From Chromobacterium paludis (GTDB lineage: Bacteria; Pseudomonadota; Gammaproteobacteria; Burkholderiales; Chromobacteriaceae), in assembly GCF_008275125.1 (NCBI RefSeq), contig NZ_CP043473.1:248001-312000 (forward strand): 64,000 bases of DNA. Direction: 5' to 3'. This document shows, piece by piece, positions 54,935 through 64,000 of this stretch (positions are counted from its first letter, which is position 1; every line of letters starts with the position of its first letter). Both the position numbers and the translations under genes were made by a program. Under the pieces are notes generated by a model, which had not been told where the DNA came from, ran no database searches, and worked only from the letters and a program-made list of their open reading frames with translations.

Positions 54935-54948
54935 GGGTGAAGCGCGGT

Positions 54949-55482
54949 TTAGTGGTCCGCCGGCTCCAGATGGGGCTGGCCCAGCTTCACCATCGGCCCC
55001 TCGGCGGTTTTCCATTCGCCGACGATGCGCCATATCTTGTCGTGGTCCTCCAGCTGCACATACCAGTGATTGGCGGTGACCAGCGGTTTGGCCAGGACGC
55101 CCTGGTATAGATTGGGGCCAGCCAGGGTCATTTCCACGCTTTGGTCGAAGTCGTCCTGGGCCGGGTGCACCATGCGCACGGACAGGGTGTCGGGCAGTTT
55201 GACCTTGCTGGTGGTGATCAGGCGCAGGCTGCGGCCGTCGGCGCCAAACATCAGTTGGCCGGACAGGCCCATCTGCGCCGCCACCTTGTCGCGGCGCAGT
55301 TCCATATTGATGGCCTTGCCCTTCTTGTAATAGTCGTCGGTGACCAGGCCGTCGTCGGTCTTGATGGCGACGTTCAGGTAGCAGATGCCGACGATGACCG
55401 AAACCAGCGGGATGCCGAACAGTATCCAGGGCCAGGGTTCCTTGTGCCAGGGACGGGGCGGGTGGTGGGTGGTGTGTTGCAT
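54949..55482 (-). CDS. ccoH: CcoH/FixH family protein
   Basis: A 177-residue protein with one N-terminal membrane helix ('WILFGIPLVSVIVGICYLNVAI') and a periplasmic FixH domain ('DGLVTDDYYKKGKAINMELR' is the family signature). It helps assemble the cbb3 oxidase, probably with the copper ATPase and CcoG. The ATG at 55482 has GGAG nine bases upstream; a TTG reading from 55497 is rejected. It follows ccoG by 4 bases on the same strand. Confidence 0.9.
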   Translation of the reverse strand: MQHTTHHPPRPWHKEPWPWILFGIPLVSVIVGICYLNVAIKTDDGLVTDDYYKKGKAINMELRRDKVAAQMGLSGQLMFGADGRSLRLITTSKVKLPDTLSVRMVHPAQDDFDQSVEMTLAGPNLYQGVLAKPLVTANHWYVQLEDHDKIWRIVGEWKTAEGPMVKLGQPHLEPADH

Positions 55483-55486
55483 GCGT

Positions 55487-56920
55487 TTACTCTCCAATGA
55501 AACTGGATTTTTCTTCCACCCTCAGGCCGGGGTGGTTCAGCGACTGGATCACGAAGTGGATTTCATGGCTGCCCTTGGTCGCGTACTGCGGGTCCGCCTG
55601 CACATGCACGGTGACCGATTCAGTCTCCGTGGCGCGCACGTCGATTTCCGGTTGTTCCGCTTTGGCCTTGATGTCGGGCAGCCCCGTGGCGGTGATGGCG
55701 AAGCGCTGGTTTTGTTCCGTGGTGTTGATGATCTTGATGATGTAGGTGTTTTCCAGCCAGCCCTCTTCGGTCTCGCGCACCAGCGAGGCGCGGTCGCGGA
55801 TCACGTCCACCTTGAAGGGTTTGCGCAGAATGATGGAGGTGACGGCGGCGCTGAACACGATGGCCAGCACCAGGCTGTACAGCACTACGCGCGGCCGTTT
55901 CAGGCGCGACGGGATGGCTTTTTCCGGGTATTTGCCTTCCAGCGCGTTTTCCGTGGTGTAGCGTATCAGGCCGCGTGGATAGTTCATCTTGTCCATGACT
56001 TCGTCGCAGGCGTCGATGCAGGCGGCGCAGCCTATGCATTCGTATTGCAAGCCGTTGCGAATGTCTATGCCCACCGGGCACACCTGCACGCAGATGCTGC
56101 AGTTGATGCAGTCCCCCAGGCCCTGCTCTTTCGGGTCCGCACCCTTCTTGCGCGAGCCGCGCGGCTCGCCGCGGACTTCGTCGTAGGAGATGATCAGTGT
56201 GTCGGCGTCGAACATCACGCTCTGGAAGCGGGCATACGGGCACATGTATTTGCACACCTGCTCGCGCATGAAGCCGGCGAACAAATAGGTGAAGCCGCCG
56301 TAGAAGAACATCCAGAAGGTTTCCCACGGCCCGTAGCTGAAGGAGGGGATGGCGGCCACCAGGCTGCGTATCGGCGTGAAGTAGCCCACCAGCGTGAAAC
56401 CGGTCCACAGCGAGAAGGCGAGCATGATGGCGTGCTTGCTGAACTTGAGCCGGAACTTCCTGGCGCTCATCGGCGCGGCGTCCAGTTTCATGCGCTTGTT
56501 GCGGTCGCCCTCCACCCATTGCTCTATCCACAGCATGATTTCGGTGTACACCGTTTGCGGACAGGAGTAGCCGCACCATAGCCGGCCGGCGATGGTGGTC
56601 CAGGTGAACAGGCCGAAAGCGCAGCACATCAGCAAGGCGGCCAGGTAGACGAAGTCTTGGGGCCACACGGTGAAGCCGAACAGGTAGAACTTGCGGCCCA
56701 CCAGATCGAAAAACACGGCCTGGCGTCCGTTCCACTGCAGCCAGGGCAGACCCAGGTAAAGCAGCTGGGTGCCGAGCACGAACAGCACGCGGAAGTTGTT
56801 GAAAGTGCCCTTGACCGCGCGTGGGTAGACTTTCTTCTGGGCTTCGTACAGCTCGACGGTGGCGCCGTCCTTGGCGGCGGCCTCAACCTTGACCGGGATT
56901 TTCTTCAGAGACTCTGACAT
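55487..56920 (-). CDS. ccoG: cbb3 oxidase accessory protein CcoG (FixG)
   Basis: A 477-residue membrane iron-sulfur protein. About five helices alternate with two clusters of Cys: 'CPYARFQSVM' type and a ferredoxin pair 'CINCSICVQVCPVGIDIR' and 'CIGCAACIDACDEVMDK', binding two 4Fe-4S clusters. The C-terminal periplasmic domain is Ig-like ('LENTYIIKIINTTEQNQRFA'). CcoG is needed for copper delivery and reduction in cbb3 maturation. It follows the ccoNOQP unit after a terminator and precedes ccoH. Confidence 0.95.
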   Translation of the reverse strand: MSESLKKIPVKVEAAAKDGATVELYEAQKKVYPRAVKGTFNNFRVLFVLGTQLLYLGLPWLQWNGRQAVFFDLVGRKFYLFGFTVWPQDFVYLAALLMCCAFGLFTWTTIAGRLWCGYSCPQTVYTEIMLWIEQWVEGDRNKRMKLDAAPMSARKFRLKFSKHAIMLAFSLWTGFTLVGYFTPIRSLVAAIPSFSYGPWETFWMFFYGGFTYLFAGFMREQVCKYMCPYARFQSVMFDADTLIISYDEVRGEPRGSRKKGADPKEQGLGDCINCSICVQVCPVGIDIRNGLQYECIGCAACIDACDEVMDKMNYPRGLIRYTTENALEGKYPEKAIPSRLKRPRVVLYSLVLAIVFSAAVTSIILRKPFKVDVIRDRASLVRETEEGWLENTYIIKIINTTEQNQRFAITATGLPDIKAKAEQPEIDVRATETESVTVHVQADPQYATKGSHEIHFVIQSLNHPGLRVEEKSSFIGE

Positions 56921-56993
56921 GTTGTTTTCCTGGAGAGGGCTTGGCCGAACTCACCTGGCGATGAGCTGGGCCAAGGCCTCTGGGGTGGGGAGG

Positions 56994-57022
56994 AAAAACG
57001 CCGCCTGCGGGAGCAGGCGGCG
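56994..57022 (-). terminator. Terminator after ccoP
   Basis: On the minus strand, CGCCGCCTGC and GCAGGCGGCG form a 10-bp stem with a 4-base loop, followed by five T. It lies 10 bases after the ccoP stop and separates ccoNOQP from ccoGH. Confidence 0.88.
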
Positions 57023-57031
57023 CAGCCAGGC

Positions 57032-57961
57032 TTATTGCGGGGCTTTGGGGTTGTTGGACAGACTCCAGACGTAGGCGGCCAGCAGGTGGACCTTGCCTTC
57101 GCCCAGGAAGTCTTTCCAGGCCGGCATCTGGTTGTTGCGGCCGTTGGTTACGGTTTCGATGATGGTCTTCTCGGTGCCGCCATACAGCCAGTTGCCAGAC
57201 GGGTGGGTCAGGTTGGGCGCGCCCAGTTGCTGGTTGCCCTTGCCATCCGGGCCGTGACAGGCGGCGCACAACGTGGAGAAGGTCTCCTTGCCGCGAGAGG
57301 CGCGATCGGCATCGAACTTCTTCTTGTGGACCGAGATCGACAACACGTAGTTGGCCACGTCCTTGACTTTCTCCTCGCCCAGCACCGCGCCCCAGGCCGG
57401 CATCTGGCCGTGGCGGCCGTTCAGGATGGTGGTCTTGATGGTGTCGGCCTCGCCGCCGTACAGCCAGTCATGGTTCACCAGATTGGGGAAGCCCTTGGCG
57501 CCGCGCGCGTCCGCGCCGTGGCACTGCACGCAGTAGGTCTGGAACAGGCGTTTGCCCATTTCCTGAGCCTGCGGGTCGGCCGCTACCGTCTTCAGATCCT
57601 GCTTCAGGTACTTGTCGTACAGCGGCTGGTACTTGGCTTCGGCCTGCGCGCGTTCGTCCTTGTACTGGCCGACCGAGGTCCAGCCGCGGATGCCCTTGAA
57701 GTCGCCCAGGCCCGGATACAGCACCAGGTAGACGATGCCGAATACCAGGGTGATGTAGAACATCAGCATCCACCAGCGCGGCAGCGGGTTGTTGTACTCC
57801 TCCAGGTCGCCGTCCCAGACGTGACCCATGGTCTGGACTTCTTCCCCCTTCTTGATCGTGGTCTTCGATTGGGTGAAGACCAGCAGGGTCAGGCCGATGA
57901 TGCCGCCCAGCACGATCACGATAATCCAGATGCTCCAGAAATCGCTTGTGAATTGACTCAT
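57032..57961 (-). CDS. ccoP: cbb3 oxidase subunit III (dihaem cytochrome c)
   Basis: A 309-residue membrane cytochrome. Two N-terminal helices (about 8-30 and 62-82) anchor a periplasmic part with two c-type haem motifs, CVQCH ('TYCVQCHGADARG') and CAACH ('TLCAACHGPDGKG'), each followed by the Met ligand region ('GQMPAWG', 'NQMPAWK'). It passes electrons from soluble cytochrome c to CcoO/CcoN. Overlaps ccoQ by 4 bases. Confidence 0.97.
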   Translation of the reverse strand: MSQFTSDFWSIWIIVIVLGGIIGLTLLVFTQSKTTIKKGEEVQTMGHVWDGDLEEYNNPLPRWWMLMFYITLVFGIVYLVLYPGLGDFKGIRGWTSVGQYKDERAQAEAKYQPLYDKYLKQDLKTVAADPQAQEMGKRLFQTYCVQCHGADARGAKGFPNLVNHDWLYGGEADTIKTTILNGRHGQMPAWGAVLGEEKVKDVANYVLSISVHKKKFDADRASRGKETFSTLCAACHGPDGKGNQQLGAPNLTHPSGNWLYGGTEKTIIETVTNGRNNQMPAWKDFLGEGKVHLLAAYVWSLSNNPKAPQ

Positions 57962-58149
57962 TTTCTTGCTCCGTTGGAAGCGTGCTCGTGCGAGGCTTCC
58001 TCTACCTTGTCGTCATCCAGGAAGGGCAGGTTGGCCGCTTCCTCGTACCGGTTCTTGGAGCGTTTGCTGTAGGCGATGATCAGCACCACGATGAAGAACG
58101 CGAAGCAGACCACGGTGAACAGCGAACGCCCTATCGTTACCCAGTCCAT
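57958..58149 (-). CDS. ccoQ: cbb3 oxidase subunit CcoQ
   Basis: A 63-residue protein with a single helix ('LFTVVCFAFFIVVLIIAYS') and a charged cytoplasmic tail, the usual form of CcoQ (FixQ), which stabilises the complex. Located between ccoO and ccoP, overlapping ccoP. Confidence 0.95.
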   Translation of the reverse strand: MDWVTIGRSLFTVVCFAFFIVVLIIAYSKRSKNRYEEAANLPFLDDDKVEEASHEHASNGARK

Positions 58150-58152
58150 GGC

Positions 58153-58767
58153 TCAACGTACATTCTTCAGCGCAAGACCCAGGCCCTGCAGGTAGGCGAT
58201 CAGCGCGTCCATTTCGGACTTGCCCTCCACTTGCGCCTTGGCTTCGGCGATGTCCTTGTCGGAGTAAGGCACGCCTACCATGCGCAAGGCTTCCATCTTC
58301 TTCGGCATCACGTCGGCGTCCACCAGATTCTTGGCCAGCCACGGGAAGGCCGGCATATTGGACTCCGGCACCACGTCGCGCGGATTGGTCAGGTGCACGC
58401 GGTGCCACTCGTCGGAGTAGCGGCCGCCCACGCGGGCCAGGTCCGGACCGGTGCGCTTGGAGCCCCACTGGAAGGGGTGGTCGTATACCGATTCGCCGGC
58501 CACGGAGTAGTGGCCGTAGCGTTCGGTTTCGGCGCGGAACGGGCGGATCATTTGCGAGTGGCAGTTGTAGCAGCCTTCGCGGATGTAGATGTCGCGGCCA
58601 GCCAATTGCAGCGCGGTGTAAGGCTTGACGCCGGCCACCGGCTCGGTCACGGATTTCTGGAAGGCCAGGGGCAGGATTTCCACTAGGCCGGCCACGCTGA
58701 TCACCAGCAGTGTCAGCACGATCAGCCAGCCCACATGTTCTTCGATCAGTTTTTGGATTTTGTCCAT
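58153..58767 (-). CDS. ccoO: cbb3 oxidase subunit II (monohaem cytochrome c)
   Basis: A 204-residue protein with an N-terminal anchor ('[20 protein letters not shown]') and one haem c site CYNCH ('[15 protein letters not shown]'). The axial Met is expected in '[10 protein letters not shown]'. It receives electrons from CcoP and passes them to CcoN. Spacing to ccoQ is 3 bases. Confidence 0.97.
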   Translation of the reverse strand: MDKIQKLIEEHVGWLIVLTLLVISVAGLVEILPLAFQKSVTEPVAGVKPYTALQLAGRDIYIREGCYNCHSQMIRPFRAETERYGHYSVAGESVYDHPFQWGSKRTGPDLARVGGRYSDEWHRVHLTNPRDVVPESNMPAFPWLAKNLVDADVMPKKMEALRMVGVPYSDKDIAEAKAQVEGKSEMDALIAYLQGLGLALKNVR

Positions 58768-58785
58768 GATGATTACCTCGTCTCC

Positions 58786-60210
58786 TTAGTGAGCTTGCGC
58801 GGTGATGGCCGGGATCTTGGCGTCCACGGCGCGGCCGGAGGAGACGGTACGGAAGACGTTGTAGGCCATCAGCAGCATGCCGGACAGATACAGGGCGCCG
58901 CCGAGGAAACGCACGAAGTAATACGGATAGCTGGCCTTGACCGCCTCAACGAAGGCATAGGTCAGGGTGCCGTCCTGGTTCAGCGCGCGCCACATCAGGC
59001 CCTGGGTCACGCCGGAAATCCACATCGAGGCGATGTACAGCACCACGCCCACGGTGGCCAGCCAGAAGTGCGCCTCGATCAGCTTGACGCTGAACATGGA
59101 GTCGCGGCCGAACAGGCGCGGGATCAGGTAGTACATGGAGCCGATGGTGATGAAGCCCACCCAGCCCAGCGCGCCGGAGTGCACGTGGCCGATGGTCCAG
59201 TCGGTGTAGTGGGACAGCGCGTTGACGGTCTTGATCGACATCATCGGGCCTTCGAAGGTGGACATGCCGTAGAAGGACAGCGAGACCACCAGGAACTTCA
59301 GCACCGGGTCGGTGCGCAGCTTATGCCAGGCGCCGGACAAGGTCATGATGCCGTTGATCATGCCGCCCCAGGACGGCGCCAGCAGGATCAGGGAAAACAC
59401 CATGCCTACGGACTGGGTCCAGTCGGGCAGGGCGGTGTAGTGCAGGTGGTGCGGACCGGCCCACATATAGGTGAAGATCAGCGCCCAGAAGTGCACCACG
59501 GACAGACGGTAGGAGTACACCGGGCGGCCGGCCTGCTTGGGCACGAAGTAGTACATCATGCCGAGGAAGGCGGCGGTGAGGAAGAAGCCCACGGCGTTGT
59601 GGCCATACCACCATTGCACCATGGCGTCCACCGCGCCGGAGTAAACCGAGTAAGACTTCCACAGCGTCACCGGCACGAAGGCGGAGTTGACGATGTGCAG
59701 CAGGGCCACGGCCAGGATGAAGGCGCCATAGAACCAGTTGGCCACGTAGATGTGCTTGACCTTGCGGATGGCGATGGTGCCGAAGAACACGATGGCGTAC
59801 ACCACCCAGGTGACGGCGATCATCAGCTTGATCGGCCATTCCAGCTCGGCGTATTCCTTGCCGAAGGTGAAACCTAGCGGCAGGGTGATGGCGGCCAGCA
59901 CGATGATCAGCTGCCACATCCAGAAGGTGAAGGCGGCCAGTTTGTCGGAAATCAGCCTGACGTTACAGGTACGTTGCACCACATAGTAGGACGTGGCGAA
60001 CAGGCCGCAGCCGCCGAAGGCGAAAATGACCGCATTGGTGTGCAAGGGGCGCAGGCGGCCAAAGTGGAACCAGGGCCCGAAATTGAGCTCTGGCCACACC
60101 AGCTGGGCCGCGATGACGACGCCCACCAACATGCCGACGATGCCCCAAACTACGGTCATGATGGCAAATTGGCGCACCACCTTATAGTTATAAGTGGATT
60201 GCGTTTCCAT
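58786..60210 (-). CDS. ccoN: cbb3 oxidase subunit I
   Basis: A 474-residue, 12-helix haem-copper oxidase core subunit that reduces oxygen at high affinity and pumps protons. Haem and copper ligands are seen in '[21 protein letters not shown]', '[20 protein letters not shown]', '[16 protein letters not shown]' and '[16 protein letters not shown]'. The ATG at 60210 has GGAG nine bases upstream; a TTG reading from 60225 is rejected. It opens the ccoNOQP operon; a perfect FNR/Anr box lies 367 bases upstream. Confidence 0.97.
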   Translation of the reverse strand: METQSTYNYKVVRQFAIMTVVWGIVGMLVGVVIAAQLVWPELNFGPWFHFGRLRPLHTNAVIFAFGGCGLFATSYYVVQRTCNVRLISDKLAAFTFWMWQLIIVLAAITLPLGFTFGKEYAELEWPIKLMIAVTWVVYAIVFFGTIAIRKVKHIYVANWFYGAFILAVALLHIVNSAFVPVTLWKSYSVYSGAVDAMVQWWYGHNAVGFFLTAAFLGMMYYFVPKQAGRPVYSYRLSVVHFWALIFTYMWAGPHHLHYTALPDWTQSVGMVFSLILLAPSWGGMINGIMTLSGAWHKLRTDPVLKFLVVSLSFYGMSTFEGPMMSIKTVNALSHYTDWTIGHVHSGALGWVGFITIGSMYYLIPRLFGRDSMFSVKLIEAHFWLATVGVVLYIASMWISGVTQGLMWRALNQDGTLTYAFVEAVKASYPYYFVRFLGGALYLSGMLLMAYNVFRTVSSGRAVDAKIPAITAQAH

Positions 60211-60576
60211 TAAGGTTATCTCCAAGGTTGCTAACTCAGAACATGAACAAACCGTAGCGGCTTGAACTTCTTCACCTCAGCCCCATTTGCTACTGGGTAG
60301 GCTCAAGCCACGGGAACCGAACAGCATAGTTGAGTCAAGTGCCGATCCGTATCGAAGGCTTACGATGTCTGTATTAGCAGTTCGTCAGCGGTTTCGACAG
60401 CACCAATTCCTAGCCAGATCAATGCCTTTATTCTAAATCAAGCACCATACCCAAACCAGACGCATGAACGGTTTGGCCGTTTTAGCATGTTCTTGCCGTC
60501 GTCCTGCGGGGACGGCAATCGTTAAACGGTCCAGATTGTCACGCATGCAATTGTATTGGCCTGTGGGCAACAGCTC
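60211..60576 (-). promoter_or_regulatory. ccoN leader region with -10 and hairpin
   Basis: No gene is supported in the 366 bases before ccoN. On the minus strand TACAAT (plus 60550-60555) forms a good -10 whose start site would be near 60543, about 333 bases from the ccoN ATG. The leader contains a hairpin with arms TTGCCGTC and GACGGCAA (near 60496-60523), and TTGACTCAA near 60333-60341, which is not a proper FNR site. Confidence 0.5.
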
Positions 60577-60590
60577 TTGATATGGATCAA
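60577..60590. promoter_or_regulatory. FNR/Anr-type box
   Basis: TTGATATGGATCAA is an exact match to the consensus TTGATNNNNATCAA. Its centre (60583.5) is about 40.5 bases from the start site predicted for the minus-strand -10 TACAAT, the position where FNR activates ccoNOQP. On the plus strand it is about 74 bases before the M61 peptidase ATG, which has a TAGAAT -10 at 60628-60633. Confidence 0.85.
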
Positions 60591-60663
60591 TACGGCACAA
60601 TCGACGCCGCTTTCCAGGCGAAAATGCTAGAATCATCAGGTTTTGCAACGCACGCAGGCGATC

Positions 60664-62457
60664 ATGAACCAGTCCATCCCAGTCCACTACACTCTGCGGC
60701 CGGTTTCCCCGGAGGCCCACCTGTTCGAAGCCACGGTTACAGTTTTGCAACCTGCGAAGAATGGCCAGATTTTTTCGCTGCCGACCTGGATTCCCGGCAG
60801 CTATATGATACGTGAATTTTCCAAGCACCTTGGCCAAATCCAGGCGGAAGCCGGCGGCAAGCCGGTGGTGGTGCGCCAGCTGGAGAAAAACCGTTGGCAG
60901 GCCGATCCGGCCAAGGGCGCGCTGACCCTGCGCTACCCGGTCTATGCATTTGATCTGTCCGTGCGCGGCGCTTATCTGGACGGCGAGCGCGGCTTTTACA
61001 ATGGCAGCAGCGTGTTCCTGGCGGCGGAAGGCTACGAGGACGCGCCGTGCAGCGTGGACATCCTGGCGCCGGAAGGCAAGTCTTATGCGGATTGGAAAAT
61101 CGCCACCAGCCTGCCGGCCGTGGAGGTCAAGAAAAAGAGCGGCTTCGGCCGTTACCAGGCGTCCAGCTACGATGAGCTGATCGACCACCCGGTGGAAATG
61201 GGCGCGTTTCAGAAAGTCAGCTTCAAGGCCTGCGGCGTGCCGCATGAGTTCGTCGTGTCCGGCCGCTTCCAGGGCGATCTGAAGCGCCTGGCGGACGACA
61301 CCAAGAAAATCTGCGAATACCAGATCCAGCTGTTCGGCGAACCCGCGCCGTTCGAGCGCTATGTGTTCATGCTGTTCGTCGGCAAGGATATCTACGGCGG
61401 CCTGGAGCATCGCGCCTCCACCGCCCTGGTGGCCAATCGCGACGACCTGCCGGCGCCCGGCGCGACCGAGATCAGCGATGGCTACCTCAAGCTCTTGGGC
61501 CTGATCAGCCACGAATACTTCCACAGCTGGAACGTCAAGCGCATGAAGCCGGCGGCGTTCACGCCGTACGACCTGAACCGCGAGGGCCATACCCGTTTGC
61601 TGTGGGCCTTCGAGGGCATCACCTCCTATTACGACGATTTGACCCTGGCGCGCTGCGGCCTGATAGACGAGAAGCGCTACCTGGGCCTGTTGGCCGAAAC
61701 CATCACCGGCGTGCAACGCGGCGCGGGCAGGATGAAGCAAACGCTGGAGCAATCCAGTTTCGAGGCCTGGACCAAGTACTACCGCCAGGACGAAAATAGC
61801 CCCAACAGCATCGTCAGCTACTACACCAAGGGCGCGCTGGCCGCGCTGGCGCTGGACTTGACCATCCGCCGCGACAGCCAGGGCAAGCAATCGCTGGACG
61901 ACGTGATGCTGGCGCTGTGGAAGAAATGGCTGGCGGACGGCAAGGGCCTGCAGGAAGACGAGTGGGAAAAGATCGCCATCGAAACCACCGGCCTCAAGCT
62001 GCAGCCTTTCTTTGATCTGGCGCTGCGTTCCACCGCAGAGCTGCCGCTGACCGAACTGTTGGCCAGCCAGGGCGTCGAAATGCAATTCGAGGCGGCGCAG
62101 GGCGCGGCCGACCGCGGCGGCGTGGTCGACGCCTTCGCCGGCAAGCCGGCGCCGCTGACGCTGGGCGTCAAGACCGCGGCCGACGCCGCCGGCGTCAAGC
62201 TGGCCCAGGTGCTGGACGGCGGCGCGGCCCAGGCGGCAGGCTTGTCCGGCGGCGACGTGGTGGTGGCGGTGGACAAGCTGCGCGCCTTCGATCTGGACAA
62301 GCAGATATCGCGTTATGCCGCAGGCGACCAGATCAAGCTGCATGCCTTCCGCCGCGATGAGCTGATGACCTTCGAGGCGACGCTGCGGGCGGCGCCGGCG
62401 GATACCTGCCGCCTGAAGCTGCTGCCGGATGGCGGCAAGTGGATTGCCGGCCGCTGA
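60664..62457 (+). CDS. M61-family (glycyl) aminopeptidase with PDZ domain
   Basis: A 597-residue zinc peptidase. The N-terminal beta domain ('HYTLRPVSPEAHLFEATVTV') precedes the catalytic domain with HEYFH ('LISHEYFHSWNVKRMKP') and the third ligand Glu in 'LLWAFEGITSYYDDL'. A C-terminal PDZ domain covers about residues 500-590 ('KLAQVLDGGAAQAAGLSGGD'). No signal peptide is seen. M61 enzymes cleave N-terminal Gly or Ala. The ATG at 60664 is chosen because the reading from 60643 begins with TTG; both lack a strong ribosome site. Followed by pepN on the same strand. Confidence 0.9.
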   Translation: MNQSIPVHYTLRPVSPEAHLFEATVTVLQPAKNGQIFSLPTWIPGSYMIREFSKHLGQIQAEAGGKPVVVRQLEKNRWQADPAKGALTLRYPVYAFDLSVRGAYLDGERGFYNGSSVFLAAEGYEDAPCSVDILAPEGKSYADWKIATSLPAVEVKKKSGFGRYQASSYDELIDHPVEMGAFQKVSFKACGVPHEFVVSGRFQGDLKRLADDTKKICEYQIQLFGEPAPFERYVFMLFVGKDIYGGLEHRASTALVANRDDLPAPGATEISDGYLKLLGLISHEYFHSWNVKRMKPAAFTPYDLNREGHTRLLWAFEGITSYYDDLTLARCGLIDEKRYLGLLAETITGVQRGAGRMKQTLEQSSFEAWTKYYRQDENSPNSIVSYYTKGALAALALDLTIRRDSQGKQSLDDVMLALWKKWLADGKGLQEDEWEKIAIETTGLKLQPFFDLALRSTAELPLTELLASQGVEMQFEAAQGAADRGGVVDAFAGKPAPLTLGVKTAADAAGVKLAQVLDGGAAQAAGLSGGDVVVAVDKLRAFDLDKQISRYAAGDQIKLHAFRRDELMTFEATLRAAPADTCRLKLLPDGGKWIAGR

Positions 62458-62550
62458 GCGGACCAGAACACACCGATGAGCGGCGCCGCGCGGCGCCGTT
62501 CCGTCTATGAATGAGGCCGGCCACAAGCCGGACGATAAGGAGAGACACGC

Positions 62551-64000
62551 ATGGCTCAACAGCCGGAAGTGAAGTACCGCAAGGATTACCAGGCCCCGGC
62601 CTTTTTGATCGACCGCGTCGATCTGGTGTTCGATATTGAAGACGAAGCCACCCGCGTCCATTCCCGCCTGGTGGTGAACCGCAATGGCCACTCCACCGCC
62701 GGCGAGCTCAAGCTGGACGGCAGCGCCAAGCTGGTGTCCGTGGTGCTGGACGGCGAAAAACTGGACGACACGCGCTACAGCCTGGCCGATGACGTGCTGA
62801 CCGTGAGCGGCGTGCCGGACAGCTTCATTCTGGAAGTGGAAACCGAACTGGACCCGGCCGGCAACACCAGCCTGATGGGTCTGTACGCGTCCAGCGGCAA
62901 CCTGTTCACCCAGTGCGAGCCGGAAGGCTTCCGCAAGATCACCTATTACCTGGACCGTCCGGACGTGATGGCCAAGTTCACCACCACCATCAAGGCCGAC
63001 AAGCAGAAATACCCGGTGCTGCTGTCCAACGGCAACAAGGTGGGCGAGGGCATGGTGGACAAGAAGCGCCACTGGGTTAAGTGGGTAGACCCGTACCGCA
63101 AGCCCGCCTATCTGTTCGCGCTGGTCGCCGGCAAGCTGGTCGCGCTGCGCGACAAGTTCGTCACCCTGAGCGGCCGCGAAGTGGCGCTGGAAATCTGGAC
63201 CGAGCCGGCCGACCAGGACAAGACCGCGCACGCGATGGAGTCGGTCAAGCACTCGATGAAGTGGGACGAGGAGCGTTTCGGCCTGGAGTACGACCTGGAC
63301 ATCTATATGATCGTCGCCGTGGGCGACTTCAATATGGGCGCCATGGAGAACAAGGGCCTCAACATCTTCAACACCAAGTACGTGCTGGCGCGCCAGGACA
63401 CCGCCACCGACACCGACTTCGAAGACATCGAAGCCGTGATCGGCCACGAATACTTCCACAACTGGACCGGCAACCGCGTCACCTGCCGCGACTGGTTCCA
63501 GCTGAGCCTGAAAGAAGGCCTGACAGTTTATCGCGACCAGGAATTCAGCGCCGACATGTATAGCCGCGCGGTCAAGCGCATCGAGGACGTCAAGGGCCTG
63601 CGCATGGCGCAGTTCCCGGAAGACGCCGGCCCGACCGCGCACCCGATCCGTCCGGACAGCTATATCGAGATGAACAACTTCTACACCATGACCGTGTACG
63701 AGAAGGGCGCGGAAGTGGTGCGGATGTATGAAACCCTGTTGGGCCGCGACGGCTTCCGCAAGGGCATGGACCTGTACTTCAAGCGCCATGACGGCCAGGC
63801 TGTCACCTGCGACGACTTCCGCGCGGCGATGGCCGACGCCAACGACGCCGATCTGGAACAGTTCGCCCTGTGGTACAGCCAGGCCGGCACGCCGCGCCTG
63901 GCCGTGTCGTCCAGCTACAATCCGGCAGAGCAAAGCTACACCCTGACCGTCAAGCAAAGCTGCCCCGCCACGCCGGGCCAGGACGTCAAGCAGCCTTTCC
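62551..64000 (+). CDS. pepN: Aminopeptidase N, N-terminal part (cut by window end)
   Basis: The first 483 residues of an M1 zinc aminopeptidase are visible and the frame is open at the right edge; full PepN is about 870 residues. The exopeptidase motif GAMEN ('[20 protein letters not shown]') and the zinc motif HEYFH ('[20 protein letters not shown]') with the second Glu 18 residues later ('[18 protein letters not shown]') are intact. The ATG at 62551 has AAGGAGAG six bases upstream. It broadly cleaves N-terminal residues from peptides in the cytoplasm and sits beside another metallopeptidase gene. Confidence 0.96.
   Translation, partial: MAQQPEVKYRKDYQAPAFLIDRVDLVFDIEDEATRVHSRLVVNRNGHSTAGELKLDGSAKLVSVVLDGEKLDDTRYSLADDVLTVSGVPDSFILEVETELDPAGNTSLMGLYASSGNLFTQCEPEGFRKITYYLDRPDVMAKFTTTIKADKQKYPVLLSNGNKVGEGMVDKKRHWVKWVDPYRKPAYLFALVAGKLVALRDKFVTLSGREVALEIWTEPADQDKTAHAMESVKHSMKWDEERFGLEYDLDIYMIVAVGDFNMGAMENKGLNIFNTKYVLARQDTATDTDFEDIEAVIGHEYFHNWTGNRVTCRDWFQLSLKEGLTVYRDQEFSADMYSRAVKRIEDVKGLRMAQFPEDAGPTAHPIRPDSYIEMNNFYTMTVYEKGAEVVRMYETLLGRDGFRKGMDLYFKRHDGQAVTCDDFRAAMADANDADLEQFALWYSQAGTPRLAVSSSYNPAEQSYTLTVKQSCPATPGQDVKQPF

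Noticed and set aside
60333-60341. TTGACTCAA upstream of ccoN as a second FNR box
   Set aside because: The halves are separated by one base rather than four, so it cannot be a standard FNR site.
60433-63957. Very long open frame on the minus strand (over 1000 codons) opposite the M61 and pepN genes
   Set aside because: It is antisense to two clear enzymes and is composed of low-complexity His, Gln, Ala and Val sequence, the usual result of GC-rich codon bias. Similar long antisense frames lie opposite mfd and priA.

Overview
The window looks like chromosomal DNA of a GC-rich betaproteobacterium of the order Neisseriales, most probably Chromobacterium or a close relative. This is inferred from protein family resemblance, the combination of a cbb3 oxidase, tryptophanase and AdhE, the abundance of signalling and LysR genes, and codon bias; no rRNA or other marker is present. 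Genes are densely packed on both strands, mostly housekeeping and single-gene or short-operon units. I see no prophage, insertion sequence, tRNA, rRNA or CRISPR array.

Layout. 1-7.9 kb: end of a periplasmic binding protein, hemE, a 525-bp AT-rich spacer with DnaA-box-like sites, priA, dacB, grxC, secB, an SH3-domain protein and gpsA, all on the plus strand. 8-13 kb: a secreted hydrolase, a UbiH-type monooxygenase and a LysR regulator on the minus strand, then a tiny ORF coupled to a SnoaL-like gene and an EamA exporter. 13-14.9 kb: a spacer with three copies of a palindromic repeat, a secreted beta-carbonic-anhydrase-like protein with an altered active site, and the adhE upstream region. 14.9-25.5 kb: adhE, a periplasmic binding protein, a LysR/aldo-keto reductase divergent pair, two small secreted proteins, a diguanylate cyclase, a DinB-family protein, a ClpP-like protease and a 757-bp gene-free region rich in perfect hairpins. 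25.5-33.2 kb: mfd, a large MASE1-PAS-GGDEF-EAL protein and rlmB. 33.3-40.5 kb: cidR/cidA/lrgB, a CadR/PbrR-type regulator divergent from a Zn/Cd/Pb ATPase, a SprA-type metalloprotease, a thioesterase and a pseudouridine synthase.

40.5-44.3 kb is a four-gene minus-strand operon (ArnT-like GT, GT2, GtrA, YdjC deacetylase) whose parts match the logic of lipid A amino-sugar modification. 44.4-47.8 kb holds a POT peptide transporter and a tryptophanase gene preceded by a TnaC-type Trp-sensing leader peptide. 47.8-54.9 kb is the accessory part: a methyltransferase, a large lipoprotein with an abrupt internal change of base composition, a frameshifted YbaK-type deacylase gene, and a degraded sgrR-like gene next to an MFS exporter. 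55-60.6 kb is the complete ccoNOQP-ccoG-ccoH set with a perfect FNR/Anr box upstream; the window ends with an M61 peptidase and the start of pepN.

The strongest leads are the tnaC leader, the lipid A modification cassette, the FNR-type promoter geometry upstream of ccoN, the carbonic anhydrase paralogue lacking the canonical Asp, the chimeric lipoprotein, and the structured intergenic region at 24.7-25.5 kb. All family assignments are from reading the sequence; no database search was run.
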